Shown here one piece after another: positions 25,919-35,897 of a stretch of 64,000 bases of DNA. How positions within the stretch are numbered: the stretch's first letter is position 1; the number at the start of each line of letters is the position of its first letter. The position numbers and the translations under genes were made by a program. Source of the stretch: JAPOUP01 sp026708635. Lineage in GTDB: Bacteria > Pseudomonadota > Alphaproteobacteria > Rhodobacterales > Rhodobacteraceae. Location: contig OZ241336.1 of assembly GCA_965200115.1 (NCBI GenBank), positions 930,001 through 994,000 on the forward strand. The letters are read 5' to 3'. The notes below the pieces were generated by a model. That model saw nothing but the letters and a program-made list of their open reading frames with translations, did not search any database and was not told the origin of the DNA.

Positions 25919-26794
25919 CTATCGCCGCCGCTCCAGGGCGGAATATATCCAAAGAAGCGCCGATTGCGCGGTGCCGCTCGTTCTATGACAGGAATACAGC
26001 CAGCCGGCGGCCTCCGCCGTTGCCTCAAGCTGCGCCTTCCGCGCAGATAGACGGTCAACGTAGCGCTCACGCAGATCTCCCGCCTTCAGGGTTTCATGCG
26101 TCACGGTTCCTCCCATGGATCTGAAAACCGTCCGTCCGTCATAGGGGAACACCTCTTCCACCGGGTCAAGCACCTGAAGGAGCGCTCCCCTGACATTCCG
26201 GTCGGCCGCGCGCGCCAACTGCTCCCTCAGCGGTTCGGGATCTCCCATGAAATCCGATAAGAACAGCGCCCGGGCGTGTGGCGGCAGCACCTTGATCTCG
26301 GGAATTCCGTAATCCACGCCGGATCCTTCCGCCGAGAGATGCTCCGCCATACTCATAAGCTGAAGCCTTGAGGACCTTGGCGGAGTTCCGAGATCCGCCA
26401 GTGCGACCCGCTCTCCCGCCCGGATCAGGAGCGCGGAGACCGCCAAACCCAATAACCGGGCTCTGTCGCATTTCGTGGGACGGTCACGATCTGACGAGAA
26501 CTCCATTGACCGCGACCTGTCAATCCAGATCAAAACCGACTGGGCGGCCTGCCATTCCTTCTCACGCACGAAATGTACGTCCGACCTCGCCGAACGGCGC
26601 CAGTCGACGAGGCGCGCCTCGTCGCCGGCGCGGGCGGGGCGGTATTGCCAGAACTCGTCACCCACGCCGGACCGACGGCGACCGTGTGAGCCCAGCAGCA
26701 ATGTCCGCGCCAAATGCTCCGCTTCGGCGAGAAGATCGGGGAGCCGGGCGGCGAGATCTTCCGCCTGTTCGCGAAGCCCTACCCGGGCGTTCAT
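25919..26794 (-). CDS. DUF58 (vWA-related) protein
   Basis: A 291-residue DUF58 protein with the signature 'DEFWQYRPARAGDEARLVDW' around residue 60, then a von Willebrand A-like part starting 'LIWIDRSRSMEF'. DUF58 proteins are the usual partners of MoxR ATPases. I start it at 26794, where AAGGGG lies 6 nt upstream of the ATG; an in-frame ATG 13 codons earlier lacks a ribosome site. It is followed directly by the BatA gene. Confidence 0.87.
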   Translation of the reverse strand: MNARVGLREQAEDLAARLPDLLAEAEHLARTLLLGSHGRRRSGVGDEFWQYRPARAGDEARLVDWRRSARSDVHFVREKEWQAAQSVLIWIDRSRSMEFSSDRDRPTKCDRARLLGLAVSALLIRAGERVALADLGTPPRSSRLQLMSMAEHLSAEGSGVDYGIPEIKVLPPHARALFLSDFMGDPEPLREQLARAADRNVRGALLQVLDPVEEVFPYDGRTVFRSMGGTVTHETLKAGDLRERYVDRLSARKAQLEATAEAAGWLYSCHRTSGTAQSALLWIYSALERRR

Positions 26795-26867
26795 GGAATC
26801 CCCTTGCAATGACTGGCGTATCTCAATGCGCACGTATCCATACCGCCGCCCGGAAAGCGAAAGGCGG

Positions 26868-27875
<1,008 letters not shown>

Positions 27876-27957
27876 GACCTCACTCCTGCGCATGCTGTAC
27901 CCGCCAATATCGAAACAAACGCGCGAAGCACACATAACTGGAACCGGAACGGCACAA

Positions 27958-28536
27958 ATGATCGTGAAACCGTCTGCGGATGGCATTGCAAGCGCCGCCA
28001 GAGCCGCATCCAGAAGGGGACCTCCACCGGTTCATCTGTGGAATCCACCATTCTGCGGCGATCTCGACATCAGGATCGCACGTGACGGAACGTGGTTCTA
28101 CCTTGGCACACCGATAGGACGCGAAGAACTGGTAAAGCTGTTCTCGTCCGTTTTGCGCCGTGATGACGACGGGTACTTTCTAGTGACGCCGGTCGAGAAG
28201 GTGGGAATCACGGTCGATGACGCGCCATTCGTCGCGGTTGATTTCGATGTGCGGGGAAAGGGCCGGGATCAGATCCTGACGTTCACAACCAATGTAGGGG
28301 ACAGTGCCGCTGCCGGTCCGGATCACCCGATCCGGGTCGAGCGTGACGGGCGGACCGGTGAACCGTCGCCCTATGTTCTGGTCCGGGCCCGCCTTGAGGC
28401 GCTGATAGACCGGAAAAGCTTCTACCGCCTCGTTGACATCGGAACGGTGGAAAACCTCGAAGGAAGCGATCAGTTTGGCCTATGGTCCGGAGGTAAGTTC
28501 TTTCCGATCATTCCGGCAAAAGAGCTATCCAGGTGA
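27958..28536 (+). CDS. DUF1285 domain protein
   Basis: A 192-residue protein matching DUF1285: an N-terminal 'PPVHLWNPPFCGDLDIRI' segment with the conserved 'DGTWFYLGTPIGREELVKLF' pattern across its break, then 'YFLVTPVEKVGI'. Start ATG 27958 has a weak GGAAC-type ribosome site; the open frame continues upstream but there overlaps the moxR promoter and coding region. The function of the family is unknown. It is commonly found beside MoxR clusters in Alphaproteobacteria. Confidence 0.85.
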   Translation: MIVKPSADGIASAARAASRRGPPPVHLWNPPFCGDLDIRIARDGTWFYLGTPIGREELVKLFSSVLRRDDDGYFLVTPVEKVGITVDDAPFVAVDFDVRGKGRDQILTFTTNVGDSAAAGPDHPIRVERDGRTGEPSPYVLVRARLEALIDRKSFYRLVDIGTVENLEGSDQFGLWSGGKFFPIIPAKELSR

Positions 28537-28593
28537 ACGGGTCCTAACCCGGTCGGCCGGAAACCATCCGGCCGCACCGGAGCCGGTCACCCG

Positions 28594-28914
28594 TCAGGCG
28601 TTGGTTGACAACCGCAATCCGACCGCGCCGACCAATATCATCGCCACGAACATGAACTGCATGGCGCTCAGCCGCTCATCGAACGCGAACCAGCCGATCA
28701 CGGCCGCCGCCAGGATTCCAACGCCGGCCCAAATCGCGTAAACAACCCCCAAAGGCAGATACTTCATCGCTGGCGAAAGCATGCCGAAACAGGCGGCATA
28801 GCAGCCAATTGAGGCAAAACCCCAATGCCATCTTTCGAAACCGTCGGAAAGTTTGAGGAACAGCGTGCCGACGACTTCCAGCGCGATTGCCGCCAGAAGG
28901 AACGCCCAACCCAT
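28594..28914 (-). CDS. SMR-family multidrug efflux protein (EmrE/QacE-like)
   Basis: A 106-residue, four-helix small multidrug resistance protein. The proton/drug-coupling Glu13 lies in 'ALEVVGT', and the helix-3 signature 'GVVYAIWAGVG' is at 56-66. Length and hydrophobicity are normal for the family. It exports lipophilic cations in exchange for protons as a dimer. As an isolated gene converging on DUF1285, it could also be a Gdx-type guanidinium exporter, but the helix-3 sequence favours the drug-export group. Confidence 0.88.
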   Translation of the reverse strand: MGWAFLLAAIALEVVGTLFLKLSDGFERWHWGFASIGCYAACFGMLSPAMKYLPLGVVYAIWAGVGILAAAVIGWFAFDERLSAMQFMFVAMILVGAVGLRLSTNA

Positions 28915-29204
28915 CAGGCTACGCCTTTGGTGCCGGATATCCTCTCGCCCGTAACGGTCTCCGTCACGCGCACCGGGTTTGCGACGGGATCCATAGATGC
29001 GGGGTATCTTTCCCGTCCGGTCCGATAGGCATCGTCACGCCCCCTACACCTATACAGAACGGGTCACGGTTATTCGTACCCCTGGCACCACTCCGATCCC
29101 GCACGGAAACGGCTCGGTCCCTTTGGATCCGAGCCTAACCGGCACCTCCGGGCAGCGCAAGACATGCCTGCGGGCACGTAGGATCATCCCACGCTAGTTT
29201 TTCT
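28915..29204. other. Intergenic, no gene seen
   Basis: About 290 bp between the SMR gene and the accessory island. I see no protein-like frame, tRNA or clear terminator. Confidence 0.4.
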
Positions 29205-29475
29205 TTACAGCGAACCGCCACCTGGGCCCGGAAATCCGGGAAACGAATCGCCTTTCGGGCCCGAAAGAGGCCGTTTCAGCGTCTGGACGACCACCGCTGG
29301 CGGCAAACCGGCTAAAACCAGCCACCCCGACTCCAACTCCCATACCCCTTCTTGGCCTCGGTAGATCGGCTCCTGCATTCCCTCGGAAATGTTCAGAACC
29401 TCTTGCATCAAGTCGCACACGATCATTGACCAGCATTCCCCGCTTCCATGCATTCAGCGCGCCTTCGCCGCTCAT
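29205..29475 (-). pseudogene. Possible small frameshifted gene at the end of the nuclease operon
   Basis: An ATG at 29475 overlaps the nuclease stop (ATGA) and reads 'MSGEGALNAWKRGMLVND', then loses protein character. A neighbouring frame from about 29425 reads plausibly ('CDLMQEVLNISEGMQEPI', 'GVWELESGWLVLAGLPPA') to a stop at 29205. A single frame change would join them into one protein of about 85 residues. I do not recognise the family. Confidence 0.3.
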
Positions 29476-30020
29476 GCTTTTGAACCACTTTTCCAGTGCC
29501 ATTCGACCACGGCCAAATCAAGTTTTTGCCCGAACAAATCTCGCAACGTGTCGGCGACTTCGTGCTGGTCCGCTTTCACGCTGTCCTTGCCAACCCTCTT
29601 TATCTCCCTGGCGGCCACGCGGCCATCGTGAAACACGGCGATCACGTCCGGAAAGCCCTTGAGCGTTCCCCGCTTTTCTCTGACGCGGGCCAGTACGCTT
29701 TCGATTTCGGTGTGATGGCCGTCAACGCAGATAAGCCTTTCGTCAACCAACGTCACTCCAGACCACAGTTCGACGAACGCGGTTTCGATGGCTCCTTGCG
29801 CCTTCATCTCGCGCGCGACCATCGCGCCTACAGGAACAGCGGTTCCGTCATCGTCCAATGCATAGAACTCTGACTGGCCATGAGCCAGATCGGCGTCAAA
29901 CCAGCTCTGTCCCGGTTTGAGAACATAGGTTTGGCGATATGGCTGTGACGGAGCGCAGGGCCATTCCCTTTTCAGGAGCGGAACTGATGCACAACCGAAT
30001 TTTATCTGATCATCAGTCAT
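29472..30020 (-). CDS. VRR-NUC/PD-(D/E)XK-like hypothetical nuclease
   Basis: A 182-residue protein. Its C-terminal third has the layout of a VRR-NUC or other PD-(D/E)XK fold: 'GFPDVIAVF' (Pro124-Asp125), then 'AREIKRVGKDSVKADQHEV' with Glu139-x-Lys141 and a following Gln152. The N-terminal part is unrecognised. It begins 4 bp after the DUF2806 stop, so the two are cotranscribed. A substrate or role cannot be stated, but nuclease activity is a reasonable inference. It lies in the same strand run as the ubiquitin-like operon. Confidence 0.55.
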   Translation of the reverse strand: MTDDQIKFGCASVPLLKREWPCAPSQPYRQTYVLKPGQSWFDADLAHGQSEFYALDDDGTAVPVGAMVAREMKAQGAIETAFVELWSGVTLVDERLICVDGHHTEIESVLARVREKRGTLKGFPDVIAVFHDGRVAAREIKRVGKDSVKADQHEVADTLRDLFGQKLDLAVVEWHWKSGSKA

Positions 30021-30024
30021 CAGC

Positions 30025-31041
30025 CTATCTCTGTTTCAGTGTCTTAAAAGGCTTCGTTCGAAGATGCTTTTCCGTCCGGACAACAATTTTTTGTATTTCC
30101 ATAAACTCCACATTGTCCCTAATTCTTTCCCCCACCTTCTCCAGAACCGCAAGCGGATCGGGAGGAGGAAGTAGGCTTGCAAGTTCTCGACCGGCACGCG
30201 TCAGCAGAATAACGGGAATGCTCACCGGTTTCCGCGCCTCAACAAAAAGCAGAAGACTTTGTTCTTCCATGTACCCAACCCCATTATCGTCTGGGGTAAT
30301 GGTGTGAGACACTCCGCCCATCTGCTCAATCGCGTTCAGAAACCCAGATTCCAAAAGGAAATAATGGTCATCCAGAAGCTGGCCCTTCATCTCGCTTTCT
30401 TTCGGCTTCAGGATGTAACGCTCCTGCATTCGATGTTCGACCGCCGTCTGGAACGTTTTGGCCATCCGCCGGTCCAGCTCTGAAAGCAGCCTCAGACAGG
30501 AAAGCGAAAACGAGCCGGCGCGACGGATTTCACCGGCCAGAACTCTGCCCCAGAGATCACGCACCTTCTCGGAAGACGCCTTTTCGGCGTAGCTGGTGAA
30601 ATGATTCATCCAGTCATCATCGACCACTGCCTCGCTATCTTCGGGGTCTGGAACCGTCGCTGTCGCGTCACCGTGGTCCGCCAGTTCACGGATTGCGGCT
30701 TCCGCAACCCTGATTCTATTCGCCATGGGCCGCAGTCCGGAAGATATGACCAGTTCAGCGGCGATCGTGTTGAATTCCTCGTCGTTCGCGATCGCTGAAA
30801 CCAGACGGTCTGTTGCCGCCTTCTGAATGCGGGCTTCGGTCTCTGTGCTGTTTTGAATGCGGGATTCAATTTGCTCGGCAAATGCCGCAGGAATTCCCAT
30901 CCAGGCTCCCAGCAGCCGTTCGAACGCTGATATTGCCCGAGATTTCACGCTTGCCGAAAAGCCTGCCGAAACACCCGCCTTTTCCAGTGTCGCCCGGACA
31001 CTGATCTCTTCCGGTCCCTTTGTCTTCCCGTTCTTTTGCAT
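30025..31041 (-). CDS. DUF2806 family protein
   Basis: A 338-residue soluble protein with the DUF2806 hallmark 'RDLWGRVLAGEIRRAGSFS' in its central part ('FTSYAEKASSEKVRDLWG'). Helical, charged segments lie before it. AGGA 8 nt upstream favours the ATG at 31041 over in-frame ATGs further up. DUF2806 genes are accessory and often found in phage-defence neighbourhoods; the biochemical function is unknown. Base composition is lower in GC than the adjacent core genes. Confidence 0.7.
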   Translation of the reverse strand: MQKNGKTKGPEEISVRATLEKAGVSAGFSASVKSRAISAFERLLGAWMGIPAAFAEQIESRIQNSTETEARIQKAATDRLVSAIANDEEFNTIAAELVISSGLRPMANRIRVAEAAIRELADHGDATATVPDPEDSEAVVDDDWMNHFTSYAEKASSEKVRDLWGRVLAGEIRRAGSFSLSCLRLLSELDRRMAKTFQTAVEHRMQERYILKPKESEMKGQLLDDHYFLLESGFLNAIEQMGGVSHTITPDDNGVGYMEEQSLLLFVEARKPVSIPVILLTRAGRELASLLPPPDPLAVLEKVGERIRDNVEFMEIQKIVVRTEKHLRTKPFKTLKQR

Positions 31042-31274
31042 GGCTGACATCCTACAAACCACCGAATCGCCCGGCATTGATAGAAGATCAGTATTGGACG
31101 AACAAATGGCTCATAAGTGTAGCGGCCCAAGACCATCCTCAGCCGTGCCTGGGATCATCGCGGCCTCCGGCACGAGTCTCATCCTGCGGCAGGACCGGGA
31201 GGGAGTGACCCGCAGCGCTCATGGCGTGGGTGCGGGCGACAAAGAGTCAGCAGCGGGAGACCCGCATGCCCGCT

Positions 31275-31700
31275 CTATCGTCTACGTATGCGTGCGACCA
31301 AGCGGATGAGTCCGTTGCGCATTCGGCCTCCCGCGGTCATGGGCAGCAGTCCGGCCGACCAATCCCCAAGCATCCGGTCACGCTCCGCCCTCGCGTAATC
31401 GGCATGGCGGGCCGGATTGATTGCCTCCATCCAGATGACCTCGTTGCGGCGAATGCAGTAATGGCTTCCGCAGCCGGAACTGGCCCAGACCGAACCGCCA
31501 GTAGGTCCTTCAAAGGAAACGGCCTTGCCGTCAAAGAAGACGTGCCAGCGGCTGGGATGGATCGTGAGGACCGTCAGGGCGCCACAGCCGCACGGGCATC
31601 GCAGGTTGATCGTCCGGTGCCTGTGGCTGATCCAGATCTGCCCGTCCTTGATTTCATCTGGGGCGGGCAGTGTCTCGACAAAAACGGGTTTCAGCTTCAT
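31275..31700 (-). CDS. DUF6527 protein of a ubiquitin-like operon
   Basis: A 141-residue protein with the DUF6527 pattern: 'GQIWISHRHRTINLRCPCGC' (20-39) with Cys35, Cys37 and Cys39, then 'FFDGKAVSFEGPTGGS' and 'SGCGSHYCIRRNEV' (75-88) with Cys77, His80 and Cys82. The cysteines suggest a zinc site. The conserved S-H-Y segment has been linked, from my memory of recent literature, to a protease role in bacterial ubiquitination-like operons; I cannot verify this. The start at 31700 lies 14 bp after the E1-like stop, so it is cotranscribed. Longer in-frame starts overlap the E1-like gene. Confidence 0.75.
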   Translation of the reverse strand: MKLKPVFVETLPAPDEIKDGQIWISHRHRTINLRCPCGCGALTVLTIHPSRWHVFFDGKAVSFEGPTGGSVWASSGCGSHYCIRRNEVIWMEAINPARHADYARAERDRMLGDWSAGLLPMTAGGRMRNGLIRLVARIRRR

Positions 31701-31714
31701 GGTTTCCCGTGGTC

Positions 31715-32908
31715 TTACCCTGCCCATGTGACGCGCGCCCTCTCCAGCCGGAACTTGTGCAGGAATGACTTCGTGCCGCTCACATACTGATCGGTCAACC
31801 GCCGCCATTCCATCACCGCAAGCGCCGCCGCCAGGGCGTTCGCCTCCGGCAGCTGTATGTTCCGGTAGCCGGGACGGTCGCCCGTCACCCGCGCGTTGGG
31901 TATCGCCGATTCCCAATCGGAGGATCCGGAAGCGTATGAGCTCGTGGTCACGGCGCCCCGGATCCGGTCATCTTCCAGTTTGAGGCTGATCCCCGAATCG
32001 ATATAGGGAACCCCCGCTTCCGAGAGTGTCGCGTAAACTTCATCCTGGCGCGGGGCATCCCCTTCCCCGCGCTGGTCTATGCTCACGAAAGCGAAATCGA
32101 TCGGGTGTTCCGCCAGAAAGGCGCTGAATTCAGCCGCATCGCCCACCCGAATGGCGTGCGCTTGGATGCCGTCACGGAACGGGGCGTACTTGCGGTGATA
32201 GTAATCCACCTTCTTCGGCGGACCGTTCCGTTGGGAGTCGATCTCGCCCCGCGTGGGCGCGCCTGGCGCCCGCATGAAGTTGTGCCAGTCCATTTCGTCG
32301 TCGTCGCAGAGATGGATCGCGGCCACGGGCGTCTTCGCCAAAAGGTCCAGAACGTAGCTCCCCGTGCCGCCGAGACCGATGATGGCAACGCTCTGGTCTC
32401 GAATCCGCTGTTGCATGGGGCCGACGCCCGCCCGCCCCTCGAAGGTGTTCGGGATCCTGAAAACCTCGCGGGTCTCTGGAGAATGGTCACCCCGTAGCTC
32501 GTGAGCTTTCGCGGCGCCGATGATCCACTTGGCATAGCGGTGTAGGAGGTGCCAGACGGTTGGGTCGTTTTGCGGATTTTGCGCGGTTCCGCTTTTGATG
32601 GAGATATCTATCCAGGATACACCGTCAGGAGCGACGCCGATTCTGTTGCCAAGGGGATTGCCGTCCGCCTGATACACAGCCGGGGCTGCCCCTGGGGGAA
32701 ACACAATCCGCGCCGCGTGGAAGTCGCCGCCCACTGTGTTGGTTGGAGTTCCGTCCGTGGGATTGAAGGATTTCTCGATGGCGCAGAGACCGACTTCCTG
32801 GCTCTCCAGCAGGCAGGGCACTCCCTCAAGGATGACGCGGTCCGACCCCTCCGTGACCTGAAATCCTTCCTGCCGGGCAAACGCAAGAAGCCTGTCCCTA
32901 TGAGACAT
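31715..32908 (-). CDS. ThiF/E1-like adenylyltransferase with N-terminal DUF6791-like domain
   Basis: A 397-residue E1-like enzyme. The N-terminal 150 residues resemble DUF6791 ('RVILEGVPCLL', 'HAARIVFPPGAAP'). The ThiF Rossmann domain has the ATP loop 'GLGGTGS' (178-184), the 'CDDDEMDWHNFMR' segment (201-213) with the metal-binding Asp and conserved Arg, and 'VSIDQ' near 285. There is no cysteine after residue 201, so the usual E1 catalytic cysteine is absent. It should adenylate a ubiquitin-like C-terminus. It overlaps the interrupted ubiquitin-like gene by 11 nt and precedes DUF6527. Confidence 0.82.
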   Translation of the reverse strand: MSHRDRLLAFARQEGFQVTEGSDRVILEGVPCLLESQEVGLCAIEKSFNPTDGTPTNTVGGDFHAARIVFPPGAAPAVYQADGNPLGNRIGVAPDGVSWIDISIKSGTAQNPQNDPTVWHLLHRYAKWIIGAAKAHELRGDHSPETREVFRIPNTFEGRAGVGPMQQRIRDQSVAIIGLGGTGSYVLDLLAKTPVAAIHLCDDDEMDWHNFMRAPGAPTRGEIDSQRNGPPKKVDYYHRKYAPFRDGIQAHAIRVGDAAEFSAFLAEHPIDFAFVSIDQRGEGDAPRQDEVYATLSEAGVPYIDSGISLKLEDDRIRGAVTTSSYASGSSDWESAIPNARVTGDRPGYRNIQLPEANALAAALAVMEWRRLTDQYVSGTKSFLHKFRLERARVTWAG

Positions 32909-33022
32909 GCTCTGGATCTACATGGAAACTCGTTCCGTCCACGACCGCGACTGTCCCGTCCCGGAACAAAACACCATCCTTTCCGTCGGCATCGTTTTCA
33001 TAGTCGATGCCGGGATAATCTA

Positions 33023-33033
33023 TGATATGCTTA
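33023..33033. repeat. Target-site duplication of the IS4-type element, left copy
   Basis: The 11-mer tgatatgctta here is repeated at 35887-35897, immediately outside the other end of the element. A 10-11 bp duplication is typical of the IS4 family. Confidence 0.85.
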
Positions 33034-33088
33034 CACTACTGTCTCGTTAAAAATCGAATAGATTCAACTGGTTGGAGGGAGCGTCAGG

Positions 33089-33997
33089 CTAGAATCTGCA
33101 TTGGGGCTCATTAAGCAGTTGGTTTAGTTCAATTTTTTCAAATAGGGTCACGTCCAGAATTTGCGGGATTCTGTAGAGGCTCCGCTCACAATTGAGTCGT
33201 TTCCTGATGATGGCCACAAGCACATAAACGGTGATTGCGATCCAGATTTGCGTTTTGACGGCATTGGCGGACGTTCCCGGAAACGATTTTATCCGGAGAT
33301 GCTGCTTGATCCACCTGAAGAACAACTCGACCTGCCATCGCGCGCGATACAGTTCCGCAATGGTGAGGGGCGGCAAAACAAAATCGTTTGTCAGGAAGAC
33401 GAATGTCTTGCCACGATCCCTGTCGCGATACCTTATGCGCCTCAGCCTGTCCGGATACTCAATTGAACTCCGCTTGCCGGCTGGCCTTGCAACCTGGTCA
33501 CGGACAACCCCCCGCGTCACGGTCAGCGGGGCGTGAATACAGACGACGGAGTTGTGTATTCCCCTTGGCCCCGAGAACGAAATACCCTCCATGAAGATGG
33601 ATGTGATGAAGGCGCTCGAAGTCGAGATGGGCACGATCCATAATGTAAAAGGCCCCGGCCTCGGGCAACAGCCTGTCCAGGACGTTCACGTCATGCAGCT
33701 TTCCGGCCGAGATATCAATGAACGTGGGGATATTCCCGCGTAAGTCGAGGAGCGTGTGCATCTTCACCGCCGCTTTCGTGCGCCGGAAATGCGCCCATGG
33801 AAAGACGGAGAGACAGAGATCGACTGTAGTCGGGTCAAGCGCATAGACGGTGTTGTCAGGTTCCACCTGAAACATATCATCGGCGCAGGGCCGACGGGCT
33901 GTCCGAATCAGGGACTGGGCAAAATCGGCCTAGATGCGCCAGTCACGTTTTCCATTGGCTTTGGCCAGTGTGCTCCGAATGACGGGACTTCGAAATC
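33089..33997 (-). pseudogene. IS4-family transposase, main catalytic part (broken)
   Basis: This is the 3' two-thirds of the transposase. From the nested-IS junction it reads 'GFRSPVIRSTLAKANGKRDW' then a TAG (33930-33932), then 'DNTVYALDPTTVDLCLSVF' with the first catalytic Asp, 'IMDRAHLDFERL' with the second, and after a frame change near 33530 'YRARWQVELFFRWIKQHL' with the catalytic Glu. The stop and the frameshift each inactivate it. Confidence 0.88.
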
Positions 33998-34001
33998 CCA
34001 T

Positions 34002-35526
34002 GAGCCTCTTGCAGAACTCCGCGGTCGAGCGGTTTTTTCCCGGAAAACGCCCTTTTTTTCGACGGCTGGCCTGGATATGGAGCCGTCCATCCGGTATGCT
34101 GACGGTGACGAAACCTCAACATACGGGGAGACGGCCCCATGTCCGTGGGAGAGTTCGTATCAGACGCCTGGCACCGTTTTCAAGGGGAACTTTTCCCCTT
34201 CCTCGCCGAGGAGGTCGGTCCGCTGGGGAAAACGCACCGCAGGTTCGTGGCGGTCCCCGGCCTGGCGCCCGTGGAGCGGCATCTCCATTACGGCCACCGC
34301 GGCGTCGGGCACCCGCCCGCCGACCGCAACGCGCTGGCGCGGGCCCTCCTGGCGAAGGCGGTCTGGGACCTCCCGACCACGGCCGCCCTGATCGACCGGC
34401 TCAGGTACGACCCGACGCTGCGCCGCCTGTGCGGCCGGTCGCCGGGTGTCGGAGGTGCCGAGCGCGTCCAAGTTCTCCCGCGCCTTCGCGTGGTTCGCGG
34501 AGACCCGGCTTCCCGAGCGGGTCCACGGGGCGCTGGTCAGGGCCGCCTATGACGGCTCGGTCGTCGGCCACATATCCCGGGATTCCACGGCGATCGTCGG
34601 ACGGGAGCGGCCCGCGCCGAAGCCTAAGCCGGCGCCGAAGCCGGGGCCGAAGGACCGACCCAGGCGGAGGCGCGGTCGCCCGAGGAAGGGTGAGGAGGCC
34701 GTGAGGGAGCCGACCCGTCCGGGCGGCAGCTCGGGGGCGGCATGTCCACGGCGGAGATGGTCGGGGAGCTTCCGAAAGCCCGCGACGTGGGCACGAAACG
34801 GAACGCGAAGGGATACAAAGAGAGCTGGCGCGGCTACAAAATGCATATCGACGCCGCCGACGGCGACGTCCCCGTCAGCTGCATTTTGACCTCGGCGTCG
34901 CCGCACGACAGCCAGGCGGCGATCCCGCTCGCCCGGATGACGGGGGAACGCCTGGACCACCGCTACGGGCTCATGGACGCCGCCTACGACTCCCGGGAGA
35001 TCGGGCTGCACGCCCGCATGGCGGGGCGGGTGGCGATCATCGACGCCAACCCCCGCCGGGACGCGGCGCTCAGGGCGCGCCTCGCGGGGGAGGCGCGGGA
35101 CCGGCGCAGGGCGGGCCACGTCCGCCACGACCGCGTGCGCCACGGGCGGCGCCCGGCGTGGAAAGGGTGAACTCCGCCCTCAGGGACTCGTACGGCGGGC
35201 GGCACGTCCGGGTGCGGGGGCACGCCAAGGTCGCCTGCCACCTGTTCTTCGGCGTGCTCGCCCTGACGGTCGACCGGCTGATGCGGCTCACGATCTGACG
35301 CCGCCGGTTCCGGCGCCACCGTCCGCCGCCGACGCCGCCCCGGGGAACGGGACGGCGCGCCCGCCCTTGCGCGGACGGCGCCCGACGGGCGACGGAATGC
35401 GACATTCCGCCACACTTCGGCGCGCCGGGATGCCCCGGAGACCCCGGAGTCCGGTGTCGGAACCCCGGCGGACGCGCCGAAGGCTGGCCACGGCCGCCGG
35501 AACCGCGATAATTGTGCAAGAGGCTC
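34002..35526 (+). mobile_element. IS5/IS1182-like element nested inside the IS4-type element
   Basis: Inverted ends begin GAGCCTCTTGCA on both sides (34002-34013; complement at 35515-35526) and are flanked by a 4-bp CCAT duplication (33998-34001 and 35527-35530). Length is 1525 bp. It interrupts the IS4 transposase between its N-terminal '..KLFHMG' and 'GFRSP..' segments. It is therefore the younger insertion. Confidence 0.88.
34139..35298 (+). pseudogene. IS5/IS1182-like transposase with several frameshifts
   Basis: Transposase segments lie in order but in changing frames. From 34139 it reads 'FQGELFPFLAEEVGPL'. From about 34446 it reads 'SKFSRAFAWFAETRLPERVH' and 'VGHISRDSTAI' (first Asp). 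From about 34742 it reads 'KARDVGTKRNAKGYK', 'PVSCILTSASPHDSQAAIPL' and 'YGLMDAAYDSREIG' (second Asp). From about 35160 it reads 'RVNSALRDSYGG' and 'HLFFGVLALTVDRLMRL'. At least three frame changes are needed, so this copy is inactive or contains sequencing errors in GC-rich runs. Confidence 0.8.
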
Positions 35527-35530
35527 CCAT

Positions 35531-35746
35531 GTGAAAGAGTTTCCGGCCCTGAACGCCGAGACAGGTCTCAATGTCCCGCAAACTTTCGCGTGACGTCAAT
35601 TGCGCGAAAGCCATGCTTCGAAACCGGTCCCGGCAACGGAAACTCTTTACGAAGCGATGCCCGTCGTAGCGGTCGATGGACCGGTGAAGCGCGTACATCG
35701 GCAGGTGATCCATGACTTGCGCGAAAACGAATTTTCCGGTGTGCAT
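35531..35746 (-). pseudogene. IS4-family transposase, N-terminal part cut off by the nested IS
   Basis: ATG at 35746 begins 'MHTGKFVFAQVMDHLPMYAL' and continues to 'CLGVQGRKLFHMG', the DUF4372-type N-terminal domain of IS4 transposases. It stops at the CCAT duplication of the nested element. Its continuation is at 33997-33089. Confidence 0.88.
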
Positions 35747-35886
35747 GATGAGACTCTCCAGACAGAATGCCCGAGAGCCTGAATAGCACAGACGGGACGC
35801 TCAAATCGGTGACACCTAGAATCCGACTTTTATCATTTATTATCATATGTTTATGATGAATCATGACAGATTTAACGAGACAGCAG

Positions 35887-35897
35887 TGATATGCTTA
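35887..35897. repeat. Target-site duplication of the IS4-type element, right copy
   Basis: This is the second copy of tgatatgctta (see 33023-33033). It lies inside the ubiquitin-like reading frame. Confidence 0.85.

Larger units (their letters stand above)
33034..35886 (-). mobile_element. IS4-family element inserted in the ubiquitin-like gene (carries a nested IS)
   Basis: The ends share an inverted CTGTCTCGTTAAA core (near 33039-33051 and 35871-35883) and are flanked by an 11-bp target duplication. Without the nested IS (34002-35526) and its 4-bp duplication the element is about 1.3 kb and carries one transposase on the minus strand. That transposase has a premature stop and a frameshift besides the nested insertion, so this copy is dead. 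Confidence 0.85.

Noticed and set aside
24930..25988. A 352-codon plus-strand frame opposite the BatA/DUF4159 gene
   Set aside because: Ser/Arg/Thr-rich low-complexity shadow frame.
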